Shown here piece by piece: positions 1 through 9,429 of a DNA stretch of 64,000 nucleotides. The DNA lies in assembly GCF_031143425.1 (NCBI RefSeq), contig NC_090448.1, forward strand, positions 535,450,313-535,514,312, read 5' to 3'. Numbering within the stretch: position 1 is the stretch's first letter; the number at the start of each line of letters is the position of its first letter. The DNA comes from Pleurodeles waltl (lineage: Eukaryota > Chordata > Amphibia > Caudata > Salamandridae). Position numbers and translations under genes: made by a program. The notes beneath the pieces are model-generated. The model did no database searches, was not told the origin of the DNA, and saw nothing but the letters and a program-made list of their open reading frames with translations.

Positions 1-863
1 CCCGGGAAGCGTATGTGGAGAGAAAGAGAGGAATAGAGGTAAGTGATTTGTAAGGCACTCTGGGTATTTTCCTCTCTTCTGTCGCCTTCCTGCCTTTCCT
101 TCTTTTTGTTCCGTTCCACTTTTGGTATATTGGTATCTTTTCTTCTTTTACTCTTTTCCTACTTCTCTGATCTGTCTCCTTAGAGTGGGATTCTTCCTAG
201 GTCTACTCTCTTGCCCTTATTCTCTTCCTCTGTAATAAAGTATAAAAGTCTAGTGTTCTCCTATTGTCCTAATTGGTGGTTCTCTGTGCGCGGTGCCTTG
301 GTGCTGAATCTCATTGAAATGATTCTTTGTTTTGTGCTCGATATTTCGGTGATTGCATGCAGTAGTGCTCTCCCACCCCTTTTCCCCTTTGCACTTTTAC
401 CCTTCTCTTTTCTTTTCTCCACCCTACCCCTTTTCTCTCCGCCCTCCTGCTCCCTCAGGGCACGGCCCACACACACCTGGAACTGCCACGCTTCTCCGGA
501 AGCGTGGCGGGGTGCAGCGTTCCGTCTTCCTGGATTCCTGCTGTCACAGATCCCGTCTGTGGTGTCCGGTCCCCGTCGCTTGGGTAGACGCCGTTCTCCC
601 GTCTTCAGGCACCTCTCGATTCTCCGATCTTCTTCACCCTCCTCCTCGTCGTCTTCCTCACCGACTTCTCCTCCGATTCCGTTTCCATCTCGTCCTCCAC
701 CAAAATCTGGTTCTGCTACTGGGTCTTTTGACCTCCCGGCTTCCCGCGTCGGAGCTGCCGTCAGCCAATCACGGGAAGGGAAGCCGGGGAGGTCTGGAAC
801 AGCGCAGGCAGTGCCAGCACCAGTCAGTCTTATGTGCGGGCGGTCCCCAGCTAGCCCGTTACA
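1..863 (-). repeat. 3' LTR of element A (cut by window edge)
   Basis: Position 1 aligns with about 5333 in the right LTR, so roughly 199 bases lie outside the window. The inner edge ends CCGTTACA at 856-863, the mirror of TGTAACGG that opens the other LTR. By eye the two LTRs differ at several percent of positions, so this is not a very recent insertion. Confidence 0.92.
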
Positions 864-880
864 TACACTCCCCCTAGAGA
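864..880 (-). other. Polypurine tract of element A
   Basis: Read on the minus strand, AGGGGGAGTG lies immediately upstream of the LTR terminus. This is the expected place and composition for plus-strand DNA priming. Confidence 0.75.
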
Positions 881-1435
881 GCGGCCGGTCTGGACGCTCG
901 GAAGCAGGATAGCGGGAGAGGAAATCGGCGTTCACCATTTGTCTTCCCGGGAGGTGCTGAATCTGAAAGGAAAAAGGCTGTAAGGAAAGGAACCAGCGCA
1001 GAATACGGGAATTCGTGTCCTTATTGTGAGCGAGCCAGGTGAGAGGAGCCTGATCGGTAACTAGAGTAAAGGTCCTGCCAGACAGGTAATATCTGAGAGA
1101 TTCAATGGCCCATTTTATTGCCAAGCATTCCTTTTCAAAAGCAGGATAGGGTTTTTCCCTCGGGAGGAGTTTCCTGCTGATGTATAGAATGAAATGTTGT
1201 GTTCCATCATCCTGTGGCAGGGACAGTACAGCCCCAAGCCCCACATCGGAGGCGTCTGTAAAACAAAAGGCTTATGGAAGTCCGGGCAACATAACACTGG
1301 ACCCGAAGTGAGTGCGGCCTTTAGACTGTCAAAGCTGTTTAGTTCAGACATCGTGGGAGAGGATGGGGTATTAGGACACGACTTCTGTAATAGAATAGTA
1401 AGGGGTTCCGCCATAGTAGAAAATTGGGGAATAAA
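880..1435 (-). pseudogene. RNase H domain of Gmr1-like element A
   Basis: The RNase H of the Pol polyprotein degrades RNA in RNA-DNA hybrids. On the minus strand, downstream of the RT stop, the tether region (WFIPQFSTMAEPLT) is followed, after a frameshift near 1245, by VGLGAVL, FEKECLAIKWA, VTDQAPLTWL and NADFLSRY, which are the usual gypsy RNase H blocks. The frame has no stop before the LTR and runs open well into it (to about 261), so the natural Pol terminator is not obvious. The upstream nonsense codon and the frameshift mean it cannot be made from the present sequence. Confidence 0.85.
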
Positions 1436-2407
1436 TCAACGATAATAGCCTATTAATCCTAGGAAGGCTCTAATGTCTTTCTTTTTCTTTGGGAATGATA
1501 CATTCTTGATGGCCTCTATTTTCTCCACCTGTGGACTAATCTGACCTCCCCCCACTATGTAGCCCAAGTATTTGATACTGGTTTGTCCTAATCGACATTT
1601 CTCCGGATTTGCGGTTAGCTGGGCTTCCCTTAAGGCCCGTAGAACGTCATCTAAATGAGACATGTGGTCACCCCATGTTTTGCTATATATGGCAATATCA
1701 TCAAGATATGCAGCTGCATATTGACGATAAGGCCGTAAGATTTTATCCATGAGTCTTTGGAAGGTGGCAGGGGCCCCATGGAGTCCAAAGGGTAGGACCG
1801 TGAAGTGGTATAGTCCTGAAGGGGTGGCAAAGGTTGTTTTTTCTTTGTCCTCTATTCTCATGGGTATTTGCCAATACCCTTTCGTGAGATCAAGGGTGGA
1901 TAGGTATCTGGCTTGGCCCAATCTCTCAATAAGTTCGTCAATCCGTGGCATGGGATATGCATCAAAGTGGGTTAGGTCATTGACCCCACTATAATCCACA
2001 CAAAACCTGGTACTTCCGTCCGGCTTTGGAACCAGTACAACCGGAGAGCACCAGGGACTGGCTGAGGGCTCAATAATGCCAGCTGCTAACATGGACTGGA
2101 CTTCCTGTTCTATGATCACCTTTTTGGCCTCCGGGATGCGATATGGCCTCTGCCGGGAAACTTTATCTACTTTGAGCCGAATGGGGTGTTGCACTAGAGC
2201 GGTCCTTCCCGGAGTCTTAGAGAAGAAGTCTTGATTTTCATCTATCAATTGGGTAAGTTGTCTATGACAGGGTTCTGTTAGGGCGGGATTGATCCATGGT
2301 CTTGGAATGTCAGAAAGGGTTTGGGTGGGGAGGGAGGGATATGGGATTTCTTCTGTAATATCATGGGTGTTGTAACGGCGGGCTGCCCACAGGTGGGTTC
2401 TTGCCAT
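1436..2407 (-). CDS. Reverse transcriptase of Gmr1-like element A (ends at a nonsense codon)
   Basis: Gypsy-type RT frame of 323 codons. Visible blocks are the entry motif SPVVLVPKPDGS, CVDYSGVN, STLDLTKGYWQIP, the VLPFGL region, the catalytic box AAYLDDIAIYS with its paired aspartates, and FLGLIGYYR at the end. A TGA follows YYR where related elements carry a tryptophan, and RNase H-tether residues continue in the same frame after it. This looks like a point nonsense mutation, not a natural end. The start overlaps the end of the integrase frame in another phase, so a frameshift separates them. RT lies downstream of IN here, the reverse of most Ty3/gypsy. Confidence 0.92.
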   Translation of the reverse strand: MARTHLWAARRYNTHDITEEIPYPSLPTQTLSDIPRPWINPALTEPCHRQLTQLIDENQDFFSKTPGRTALVQHPIRLKVDKVSRQRPYRIPEAKKVIIEQEVQSMLAAGIIEPSASPWCSPVVLVPKPDGSTRFCVDYSGVNDLTHFDAYPMPRIDELIERLGQARYLSTLDLTKGYWQIPMRIEDKEKTTFATPSGLYHFTVLPFGLHGAPATFQRLMDKILRPYRQYAAAYLDDIAIYSKTWGDHMSHLDDVLRALREAQLTANPEKCRLGQTSIKYLGYIVGGGQISPQVEKIEAIKNVSFPKKKKDIRAFLGLIGYYR

Positions 2408-3435
2408 TTCTTTAGGAGATTGACATGGTATATCTGTTCCCTTCCGCTACCTTGGGGAATGGCCAGTTTATATGTGGTGGGGTTGATTTGTGCAATAACG
2501 TCACATGGTCCCTGCCATCGGGCCAACAGTTTGTTTTCAGTACTAGGGAGTAGGACCAACACCTTGTCTCCTACGGTTAAACTACGAACTACACTTCTAG
2601 CGTCATACTCCTGCTTCTGTTTTGTCTGGGCGTCACGTAAAGCGGTGTGGGCTTCTTCCCACACCGTATGAAGATTGTCTCTCAAATCTCGTGTATACAA
2701 TAAGAGGTCTTTTACTTCTTCCTCAGTGTCTTCCCATTGTTCGGCTAACATGTCAAGCAGGGTACGGGGCTGTCGGCCAAACAACATCTCAAAGGGACTA
2801 TATCCTAGGAAGGTCTGAACGTGGGTATGGATTGCGTATAATACAAGAGGTAGTTTTTTCTCCCAGTCTTTACCGGCCTCTGATATGCTTTTTCTAAGGA
2901 GTGTTTTAATTGTCCTATTGTACCTCTCTACTAACCCGTCTGTTTGTGGGTGATACACAGAGGTCCTGATTTGTTTCACCCCTAGGGATCGGCACACCTC
3001 TGTCATAAGTCTGGACATGAAGGGAGTCCCTTGGTCAGTCAATATTTCTTTAGGGAAACCCACCCTGGCAAAGAACTCTATCATTGCTTGTGCAATGGCT
3101 TTTGTGTGCATACTGGGTATGGGAATCGCTTCCGGATACCGGGTGGCATAGTCCACCAATACTAAGACATATTGTCGGCCCCGGAATGAGGGTGTGAGAG
3201 GTCCCATAATATCCATCCCAACCCTAGAGAATGGGATGTCTATAATAGGAAGGGGTTGGAGGGGAATGGGTTTACGTGGAGAGGGGTTATACAGTTGGCA
3301 TTTGGGACACTCTGCACAATGTTTACGAATTTCCCTGAATACCCCAGACCAATTAAACTGTCTGAGCACTGCTTCCTCCGTCTTCTCCCTTCCCAGATGA
3401 CCTTCCCCGTTATCTCCATGGGCTAGGTGTAACAC
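2278..3435 (-). CDS. Integrase of Gmr1-like element A
   Basis: A 385-codon frame covering a full retrotransposon integrase. The N-terminal zinc-binding HHCC motif is present (HLAHGDNGEGHLG, then CAECPKC). The DDE core is complete: D in VGMDIMGPL, D in LTDQGTPF and E in DGLVERYNR. A C-terminal GPY/F-like module follows (ARWQGPCDV, IYHVNLLKKW). It inserts cDNA into chromosomes. The first methionine is probably not a true start. The preceding Gag-PR frame overlaps it by 13 bases in a different phase, which fits a frameshift in one long Gag-Pol frame. The last 45 or so residues are read out of the ancestral frame, because RT coding has begun in the neighbouring phase. Confidence 0.93.
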   Translation of the reverse strand: MLHLAHGDNGEGHLGREKTEEAVLRQFNWSGVFREIRKHCAECPKCQLYNPSPRKPIPLQPLPIIDIPFSRVGMDIMGPLTPSFRGRQYVLVLVDYATRYPEAIPIPSMHTKAIAQAMIEFFARVGFPKEILTDQGTPFMSRLMTEVCRSLGVKQIRTSVYHPQTDGLVERYNRTIKTLLRKSISEAGKDWEKKLPLVLYAIHTHVQTFLGYSPFEMLFGRQPRTLLDMLAEQWEDTEEEVKDLLLYTRDLRDNLHTVWEEAHTALRDAQTKQKQEYDARSVVRSLTVGDKVLVLLPSTENKLLARWQGPCDVIAQINPTTYKLAIPQGSGREQIYHVNLLKKWQEPTCGQPAVTTPMILQKKSHIPPSPPKPFLTFQDHGSIPP

Positions 3436-5096
3436 CTGCTGTCAGTGACTCCTAGGAACAACCAACTGTAATTCTTTTCCCCCGTTGTGGTGGGTCTCCT
3501 AGATAGTAGGTTATTGTGGATCAGGAATCTGGGACCTACCCCTTGTTCAACTGGAGATGATGCTTGATACCATGCGTGTTTCAAAGAGGGATCCTCGTTT
3601 GGATTCCACCGAAAGTCTCCCGTAACCGTACAGACTCTTCTAGCAACCTCTGGTCTGTCCCGTTGTAGGGATTTAGAAGCATAGTAATGTTGCTGCTCCT
3701 GTTTCTGTTTCCTACTGAGGGTAACCCGGGCTTCTTTGGGTTCCTCCATATCGGATCCACTGGGTGTCTCCTCCCACCAGGTTCTCAAGAGATGTTCTTG
3801 CCCTGCTATAGCTAACAGAGAGGAGAAGTCCTCATAATCGGTTCCGAGGATTATAACCTCATCCAGTCGGGAAAGCACCCCCACCCGTAGGGTCTCAGTT
3901 TTATCCCTCCAATTTAACCGTTTGGTAGCCACTGGATAATACCATTGATCGCCATGCACGCATGCGATTAGGACCTGGGTTTTGGAATCCTCTTGACCAG
4001 GTAGCAGTAGATCCCGCCGAATGACACTCTGGCTACACCCTGAATCTATTAAGGCTGTTCTTTCCACCTCATTGATGATGATAGTCAGGGTATATTTTGG
4101 TTTCTCCCCTCCGGACCAGAAAACCCTCCCTCTCGTCAATCCAATCTCCATGGGTTCCGCAGCGTCTTTTCTATGTGGGCAATGTCTAGCGATATGACCC
4201 CGCTCTGAGCAATTATAACACCTGGGACCGGTGCCTGGGTAGCCGGGAGTCACAGGGGCGGATGGTTGTGAACGTTCTGGACCATGTATAAGTACCGGCC
4301 GATGGGTGGTGCTCCTATTCATGGTGGATCGGACAGGGGAGGGAGGTGGTGGTCTGCTAGCTGTAGCACGGAAGTCCGGGCCCCTATGATATGCACATGC
4401 AAGGTCCACAGCTGTTTTGTTAGTCATCCCGGGATGTTGTCTTACCCAGTTACGTGTTGTAGAAGGCAAAGCATCCAGATACTGTTCCAAGACTATAACG
4501 TCAAACATTTCTTCCCTGGTTTTCTGTGTTGGATGTAGCCACCTCCCTGCTGCATGCTGGACTATGTAGTATAAAGTGCGAGGGTTCTCCTGATGCTGCC
4601 ATTTCACTTGGCGGAACCTAGTGCGGTAGCTTTCACTATTCAGCCCAACCCTTTCCAAAATAGTTTTCTTGATCTCTCTGTAGGGTAGAGTGTCACCGGG
4701 ATTAATAGCTTGGTAAGTGGCCTGCAAGTGGCCTGTGAGTAGTGGGGCTATATACTGGCCCCATTTTTCCTCTGGCCAGTTGGCCGTGCTGGCAACTCTC
4801 TCAAAGTTCGTGAAGAAAGAGTCTGGGTCCTCCTGTTCCTGATAGCGCTGCAGTACGCTACTTGGTGCATTAGGGTGTACCTTTGATTGTGCGATGGTGT
4901 CTGTAAGCTTCCCCAGGGCTGTTTCATGTACCAGTTGGTTGTTTGCCATAATTGTTGCTTGGCTCTTGAGAGCTGTCTGCAAAGCCTCACGTTCCTCCTT
5001 GGCTTCTTTCATTTGTTGCTCCCATACCAGCTGGAGGTTTCGCTGCCCCTCTGCCAACTGGGCTATCATGTCTGCCATAGTTGCCTTCTCTTCCAT
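3423..5096 (-). CDS. Gag-protease of Gmr1-like element A
   Basis: A 557-codon frame starting 17 bases after the primer site on the minus strand. Residues 10-60 look helical or coiled-coil. Residues about 150-240 resemble a SCAN domain (VLEQYLDALPSTTRNWV, then TAVDLACAY). Residues 293-306 form a canonical CCHC knuckle (CYNCSERGHIARHC). Near 351 is an aspartic-protease active site DSG (ALIDSGCSQSVI), with ILGTDYEDF as the later protease block. Gag packages element RNA and protease matures the polyprotein. The SCAN domain of vertebrate zinc-finger proteins is thought to derive from Gmr1-like Gag. The frame ends just as integrase coding starts in another phase. It is intact over its own length. 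Confidence 0.92.
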   Translation of the reverse strand: MEEKATMADMIAQLAEGQRNLQLVWEQQMKEAKEEREALQTALKSQATIMANNQLVHETALGKLTDTIAQSKVHPNAPSSVLQRYQEQEDPDSFFTNFERVASTANWPEEKWGQYIAPLLTGHLQATYQAINPGDTLPYREIKKTILERVGLNSESYRTRFRQVKWQHQENPRTLYYIVQHAAGRWLHPTQKTREEMFDVIVLEQYLDALPSTTRNWVRQHPGMTNKTAVDLACAYHRGPDFRATASRPPPPSPVRSTMNRSTTHRPVLIHGPERSQPSAPVTPGYPGTGPRCYNCSERGHIARHCPHRKDAAEPMEIGLTRGRVFWSGGEKPKYTLTIIINEVERTALIDSGCSQSVIRRDLLLPGQEDSKTQVLIACVHGDQWYYPVATKRLNWRDKTETLRVGVLSRLDEVIILGTDYEDFSSLLAIAGQEHLLRTWWEETPSGSDMEEPKEARVTLSRKQKQEQQHYYASKSLQRDRPEVARRVCTVTGDFRWNPNEDPSLKHAWYQASSPVEQGVGPRFLIHNNLLSRRPTTTGEKNYSWLFLGVTDSRCYT

Positions 5097-5112
5097 GGTG
5101 GCGGTCGTTCAA

Positions 5113-5131
5113 AATCCCACTTCTGACACCA
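5113..5131 (-). other. Primer-binding site, tRNA-Leu type
   Basis: The plus strand reads AATCCCACTTCTGACACCA, which is the 3' end of a vertebrate tRNA-Leu (CAG family) including CCA. The minus-strand element RNA would therefore pair with that tRNA. Two bases separate it from the 5' LTR. Confidence 0.85.
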
Positions 5132-5133
5132 CT

Positions 5134-6204
5134 TGTAACGGTATTGGCGGGTAGTAATCACACATGAATTGGTTGTTCTATGTACAAGATGTTTATTTGA
5201 GGTATTTTGGGTTCGAGTTATGGTAGGTCCTGGTCTCTCTTCTTTTGTTTTTCTTTCTTCTAGCTTGGTTGGGTGCTGTGGTATCGGATTTGCACTTCAC
5301 ACTTCTCCTTTGTCTCCTCATCTCACAGGTTCCCCGAGAAGCGTATGTGGAGAGAATGAGAGGAATAGAGGTAAGTGATTTGTATGGCACTCTGGGTATT
5401 TTCCTCTCTTCCGTCGCCTTCCTGCCTTTCCTTCTTTTTGTTCCGTTCCACTTTTGGTATATTGGTATCTTTTCTTCTTTTACTCTTTTCCTACTTCTCT
5501 GATCTGTTTCCTTAGAGTGGGATTCATCCTAGGTGTACCCTCTTGCTCTTATTCTCTTCCTCTGTAATAAAATATAAAAGTCTAGTGTTCTCCTATTGTC
5601 CTAATTTTTTGATGGTTCTCTGTGCGCGGTGCCTTGGTGCTGAATCTCACTGAAATGCTTCTTTGTTTTGTGCTTGATATTTCGGTGATTGCATGCAGTA
5701 CTGCTCTCCTACCCCTTTTCCCCTTCGTACTTTTACCCTTCTCTTCTCTTTTCTTTTCTCCAACCCCCCTTTTCTCTCCGCCCTCCCGCTCCCTCAGGGC
5801 AGGGCCCACACACACACCTGGAACTGCCACGCTTCTCCAGAAGCGTGGCGGGGTGCAGCGTTCCGTCTTCCTGGATTCCTGCTGTCAGGGATCCCGTCTG
5901 TGGTGTCCGGTCCCCGTCGCTTGGGTAGACGCCGTTCTCCCGTCTTTAGGCACCTCTCGATTCTCCGATCTTCTTCGTCCTCCTCCTCGTCGTCTTCCTC
6001 GTCGTCTTCTCCTCCGATTCCGTTTCTGTCTCCTCCTCCACCAAAATCTGGTTCTGCTACTGGGTCTTTTGACCTCCCGGCTTCCCGCGTCGGAGCTGCC
6101 GTCAGCCAATCACAGGCAGGGAAGCCGGGGAGGTCCGGAACAGCGCAGGCAGCACCAACACCAGTCAGTCTTATGTGCGGGCGGTCCCCAGCTAGCCCGT
6201 CACA
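5134..6204 (-). repeat. 5' LTR of element A
   Basis: A 1071-base LTR bounded by TGTAACGG and CCGTCACA, near-perfect 8-base mirror ends starting TG and ending CA. On the minus strand an AATAAA polyadenylation signal lies at 5192-5197, about 58 bases from the LTR end. The long frames seen inside it on both strands have low-complexity composition and are not genes. Confidence 0.92.
5192..5197 (-). terminator. Polyadenylation signal in LTR of element A
   Basis: AATAAA on the minus strand near the downstream edge of the LTR, the expected position for the R/U5 polyadenylation signal. Confidence 0.5.
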
Positions 6205-6450
6205 GGCCTACTGAAGAGCCTGCACAAAAGTGGGGGAGCACCTCAATACAGTTCAGAAACCACCTGCAAGATCATGGCCACAAGTGCAATGTTGCATAAC
6301 ATCCCAACAACAAGAGGCATACCATTCAAACCCACAGAGATGGACTCCGAAGAGGATGACGACCCCTTGCCACACCTTCACCCAGCAGAAAGAACGAGAA
6401 CAGCAGAGGGCAGGCAAAGACGTGCTGAGATTACGCGCAACTATTTCTGA
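6205..6450 (+). pseudogene. HARBI1-type transposase, C-terminal fragment
   Basis: Starting directly at the LTR edge, one frame stays open for about 80 codons to TGA at 6448-6450. It reads LHKSGGAPQYSSETTCKI, then MLHNI and an acidic tail ending RNYF. The block around LHNI is the usual C-terminal end of HARBI1-type DDE transposases. The sudden start at the LTR boundary shows that element A inserted into this gene; the catalytic part must lie left of the window. The second HARBI1 gene in the window ends in the same style (acidic run, then NNFF), which supports the reading. Confidence 0.8.
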
Positions 6451-6649
6451 TATAAGTAATGACAACACCACGTCTGGTTTTTCTTTTTGCTGCAGGTATC
6501 ACATTTATTGCCTTGACTTCAGGACAAATCTGTGTGAATAGGACATAGGTATTCAAAAGACACAATCATATTCAAATTACAGTGATACTCTTGACATCAC
6601 AGTATCAATGCATTGCTACAAACTATACAAGGTCCTGAACGTCTCCACA

Positions 6650-8289
6650 TTACTTTTTACATCCACACTCTCTGCTTGAATGCTCAGTGGGCTCAGTGGC
6701 ACCTATTGTTGCGGGTTCTGAGACAGAACTGTGTCTGGAACTACAACGCCTAGGATCCATCACAGTGCCTGTGACACTGCTGAGGCTAGAGAGCTCCTCA
6801 CTATCCCCACCACCCAGATCGCTGTTTGCAGAACTCTGGGCTGTCTGCATTGTCTCCAACACATTGGTGACTTGCACTAATCCTCGTGCAATGTCCTGAC
6901 TGCACTGTGCCATTTCTACTTGCATGCCCACAGCACATCGTGACAGCAAAGCAGTTGTGTCAGTGAGCCAATGGACAGATCTGCTGAACCCCTCCAACCT
7001 ACCCATCAATTGGTGATGGCACCTACAATCGATGACATGCTCCTGCTGCATTACAGTGCAGAGTTCCTTAATGGCATTTGTCATCTCCCTTCCGTGTTCT
7101 GCTGTAGCTTGCTGTCCCTCATGCAGCTTGCACATATTGTGATTGAGAGACACCAACTGCCTGTGCATTGATCTCATGTGTTTACATTGCAGGTGCTGCA
7201 CTTTCAACATGGATGCCTCAAGACCACCGAACAGTGATGGACCCTCACCTTCCTCTTTGCTCTGTTTGCCTTCTTCACAATGCCCCCTGAGGGGAGACGA
7301 CTGATGCCGGAACAGGGACTGCTCTCTGTGGGTGCGTCTACCCTCTAAAGGTGGTGCGGGTACATCTTCCTGTAATTCACTGGAGTCCAGACTAAACTTA
7401 GGGAGGGGTCCCACTCTTCCTCTGCATCTGGTTGGTGCTGGTATGATGGACTCAATGGTGTTTGAATCAGACTGTGGCTGACTTTCGTCATTCCCCCCTG
7501 TTCCAGTTTCTGCTGCGTCAGGGCCTGGAACATCTGCAACAACAATGCGCAGCCTGTCATTCATGATGTTCTCCTTGCATGTGTAAATTGACAGTTACTT
7601 TCATTATAAACATTTCCCCTGGCATGGTGTCTCTAATTGTCTGTGGTGTTGTTTCTCGGTCTGGTTTAACACAATCTTGCTATTTATGTAGTAGATGCAC
7701 TTTTGGGGTATGGACTTCCACTCCCATAAGGCATTGTTGTGCTGAATGGAAAATGTGTCATGGACTATTTATCACAGTGAATGGTGCCGCTGCAATTTTC
7801 TAAGTGACATTTGTACATGCCCATATGGAGATTCAAATCATTACTGCCCTTACCTTTGCTGGTGCCGGGTGTGCCTGAGGTGTCTGTGTCAGTGACACCA
7901 CCTACTTCTTCAGGCAGCAGTGTTGACTCCACCATGTCTTCCAAGGGGGTGGACGGTGTCTGAATGGGTAGTCCACCACCAGTGCTCCTTGCTTCCTTCA
8001 GCCTGCTTGCTACCCTCTCCTCGGCACGTGATCGTAAGTAGTTCCAGAGCTTGCGTATCTCCTCAATTGAACGCTGCGCAACACCCACCGCGCAATTTTT
8101 GGTCTGTATGTCCATCCACATTTTCCTTTTCTCACTTTGTGGGACATGTAGTAAGTGTTTGCCAAATAACTGGTCATGGTTCCTGACCACCTCTTCTGTG
8201 AGCACCTCTAATTGCTGCTCACTGAATTTCAGTGTTCTTTTTCTCCCTCCTGTGTCATTGCCATTTACATCAGTGGCCATTGTGTTCAC
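6650..8289 (-). CDS. Myb/SANT-like Harbinger accessory protein 1 (two exons)
   Basis: Exon 1 runs 8289-7854 (ATG at 8289, or 8277 in frame) and exon 2 runs 7533-6650. The intron of 320 bases has a GTAAGG donor and a pyrimidine-rich TTGCAG acceptor, and the phases match (phase 1), giving one open frame. Exon 1 holds a Myb/SANT-type DNA-binding domain (KFSEQQLEVLTEEVV, HDQLFG, RRIEE-like IEEIRKLWNYL). Exon 2 is Ser/Pro-rich with a helical region, perhaps for dimerization. In Harbinger transposons this protein binds the transposase, carries it to the nucleus and recognises transposon ends. No stop or frameshift is visible, so it may still encode a protein. A domesticated host gene is possible but the tail-to-tail HARBI1 context favours the transposon. 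Confidence 0.82.
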
Positions 8290-8515
8290 CTGGTCCTGGC
8301 TGGCTCTCCTGAATGCCTACCTGGTGCTGTGTTGGGTCTCTCTGCCTGCTCCTGTGTCTCAGGCATCTGGAAACAGCATGCACTGACTCACTTCCTTGTG
8401 ATGTCATCATGCTGCTCCCAAATACAAATACGCAATTTTGTGAATTCCAAATACCGATTTGCTATTTTACCAAATTGCTATTTGGTACTCGCTATTTGCA
8501 ATAGCGAATTTTAAG

Positions 8516-9429
8516 AAATCGCCAAAAGTTTTGCGATGGTCTTGTTACACCGCATTGTTACAGCTATTGCAGCTGAAAGGTGAACAGCCTGCCTTTACGA
8601 AGAGGATCCCACTGCACAGCAATTTTAAGTGACTCTTGATCCGTGTAAGCGAGAAACAGTTTTGTTGTTAAAATCTGCATATTATTCAGCAGAAGATGTA
8701 TTATGTGTCAAATGCTGCAAATCTATAATTATGCTAAAATGCCACAGCTGCAGAACCACATAATTCCAGTGAACCTGTGTATACATACCCTTCACAATAG
8801 TCTGGTGGTCAATATTCTGCTTAAGCTATTTTTGAAGCTTAATATTTTTGTGTGTTATGTTTTTTCATATGCATCCCAGTCCACGTTTGTCTGTTATGAC
8901 TAAATGCTGTGTGTTTACTGCAGGTTTTTTGGTGTATGTTGGTGTGGTGCATGACAGTGCTATTGATTTTGCAGCGTTTTACTAAATATACTGGTGCTGT
9001 GTGGGGCGCATGTTGGTTTTGGGGTTCTTTTTAACATGTACTGTTTGAGTACAACCATCTTGAGCAAGATTGGTGCCAAGGTGAAACGCCGTTAGTGAAA
9101 AATCCATAAGATTTCTGAAGCGATTGTGTTGTCCTACCTGTAGTAAATGGACAAATTGGGTTTTGATTTTGTTTAGTGCTCACAATAATTTTCCGTTAGT
9201 TTTGTGTGAATCTGAGGTTAGGAGGACAAGCTTCAAGAGTTTGTCAGCCGCTGTGCATGTGAGTGTACCGTCACTGGAGCCGCGCTGGGATAGGTTGGTT
9301 AGTGATAAGGGTCGTGCACAGATTGGCGGACAGCCGTGAAGCGCAATTGGTCGAGAAGGTTGGTTAAGAGGATTCTGGGATTAAAAGTCACTTCCTTATT
9401 TGATTTAAAATAACATAAAGGTCCCAAAA
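8516..9429 (+). other. Unassigned; probably 5' leader of the endogenous retrovirus
   Basis: No gene is visible. The last 300 or so bases lead straight into the retroviral gag ATG at 9430 and probably belong to its leader. TTGGTGCC at about 9070 could be a primer site but matches no tRNA end I know. I could not find a copy of the 3' LTR (23417 onward) here, so the 5' LTR seems missing. Confidence 0.35.

Larger units (their letters stand above)
1..6204 (-). mobile_element. Gmr1-like Ty3/gypsy LTR retrotransposon A
   Basis: Two long similar sequences at 1-863 and 5134-6204 flank an internal region on the minus strand. It has a tRNA-Leu-type primer site next to the right LTR and a purine tract next to the left one. 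In transcription order the internal domains are Gag with a SCAN-like region, CCHC knuckle, protease, integrase, reverse transcriptase and RNase H. Integrase before RT is the hallmark of Gmr1-type gypsy elements; most Ty3/gypsy have RT first. The frames are long but broken by one nonsense codon and a few frameshifts. The 3' LTR continues past the window start, so the target duplication cannot be checked. Confidence 0.93.
6205..8515. mobile_element. PIF/Harbinger transposon 1 (right part)
   Basis: It carries the C-terminus of a HARBI1-type transposase on the plus strand and a Myb/SANT accessory gene on the minus strand, tail to tail about 200 bases apart. This is the standard Harbinger gene pair. 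The left part, with most of the transposase, lies beyond element A and outside the window. The right end is uncertain: AT-rich imperfect repeats of TTGCTATTT and ATTCGCTATT at about 8420-8515 may be the terminal region, but I cannot pair them with a left terminus. Confidence 0.75.

Noticed and set aside
211..912. 233-codon plus-strand frame and its relatives at 5622-6299
   Set aside because: They lie in the two LTR copies of element A, are pyrimidine-rich low complexity, and run antisense to the element.
9060..9100. Primer-binding site and 5' LTR end for the endogenous retrovirus
   Set aside because: TTGGTGCCAAGG begins suitably but matches no tRNA end I recognise, and no sequence similar to the 3' LTR precedes it.
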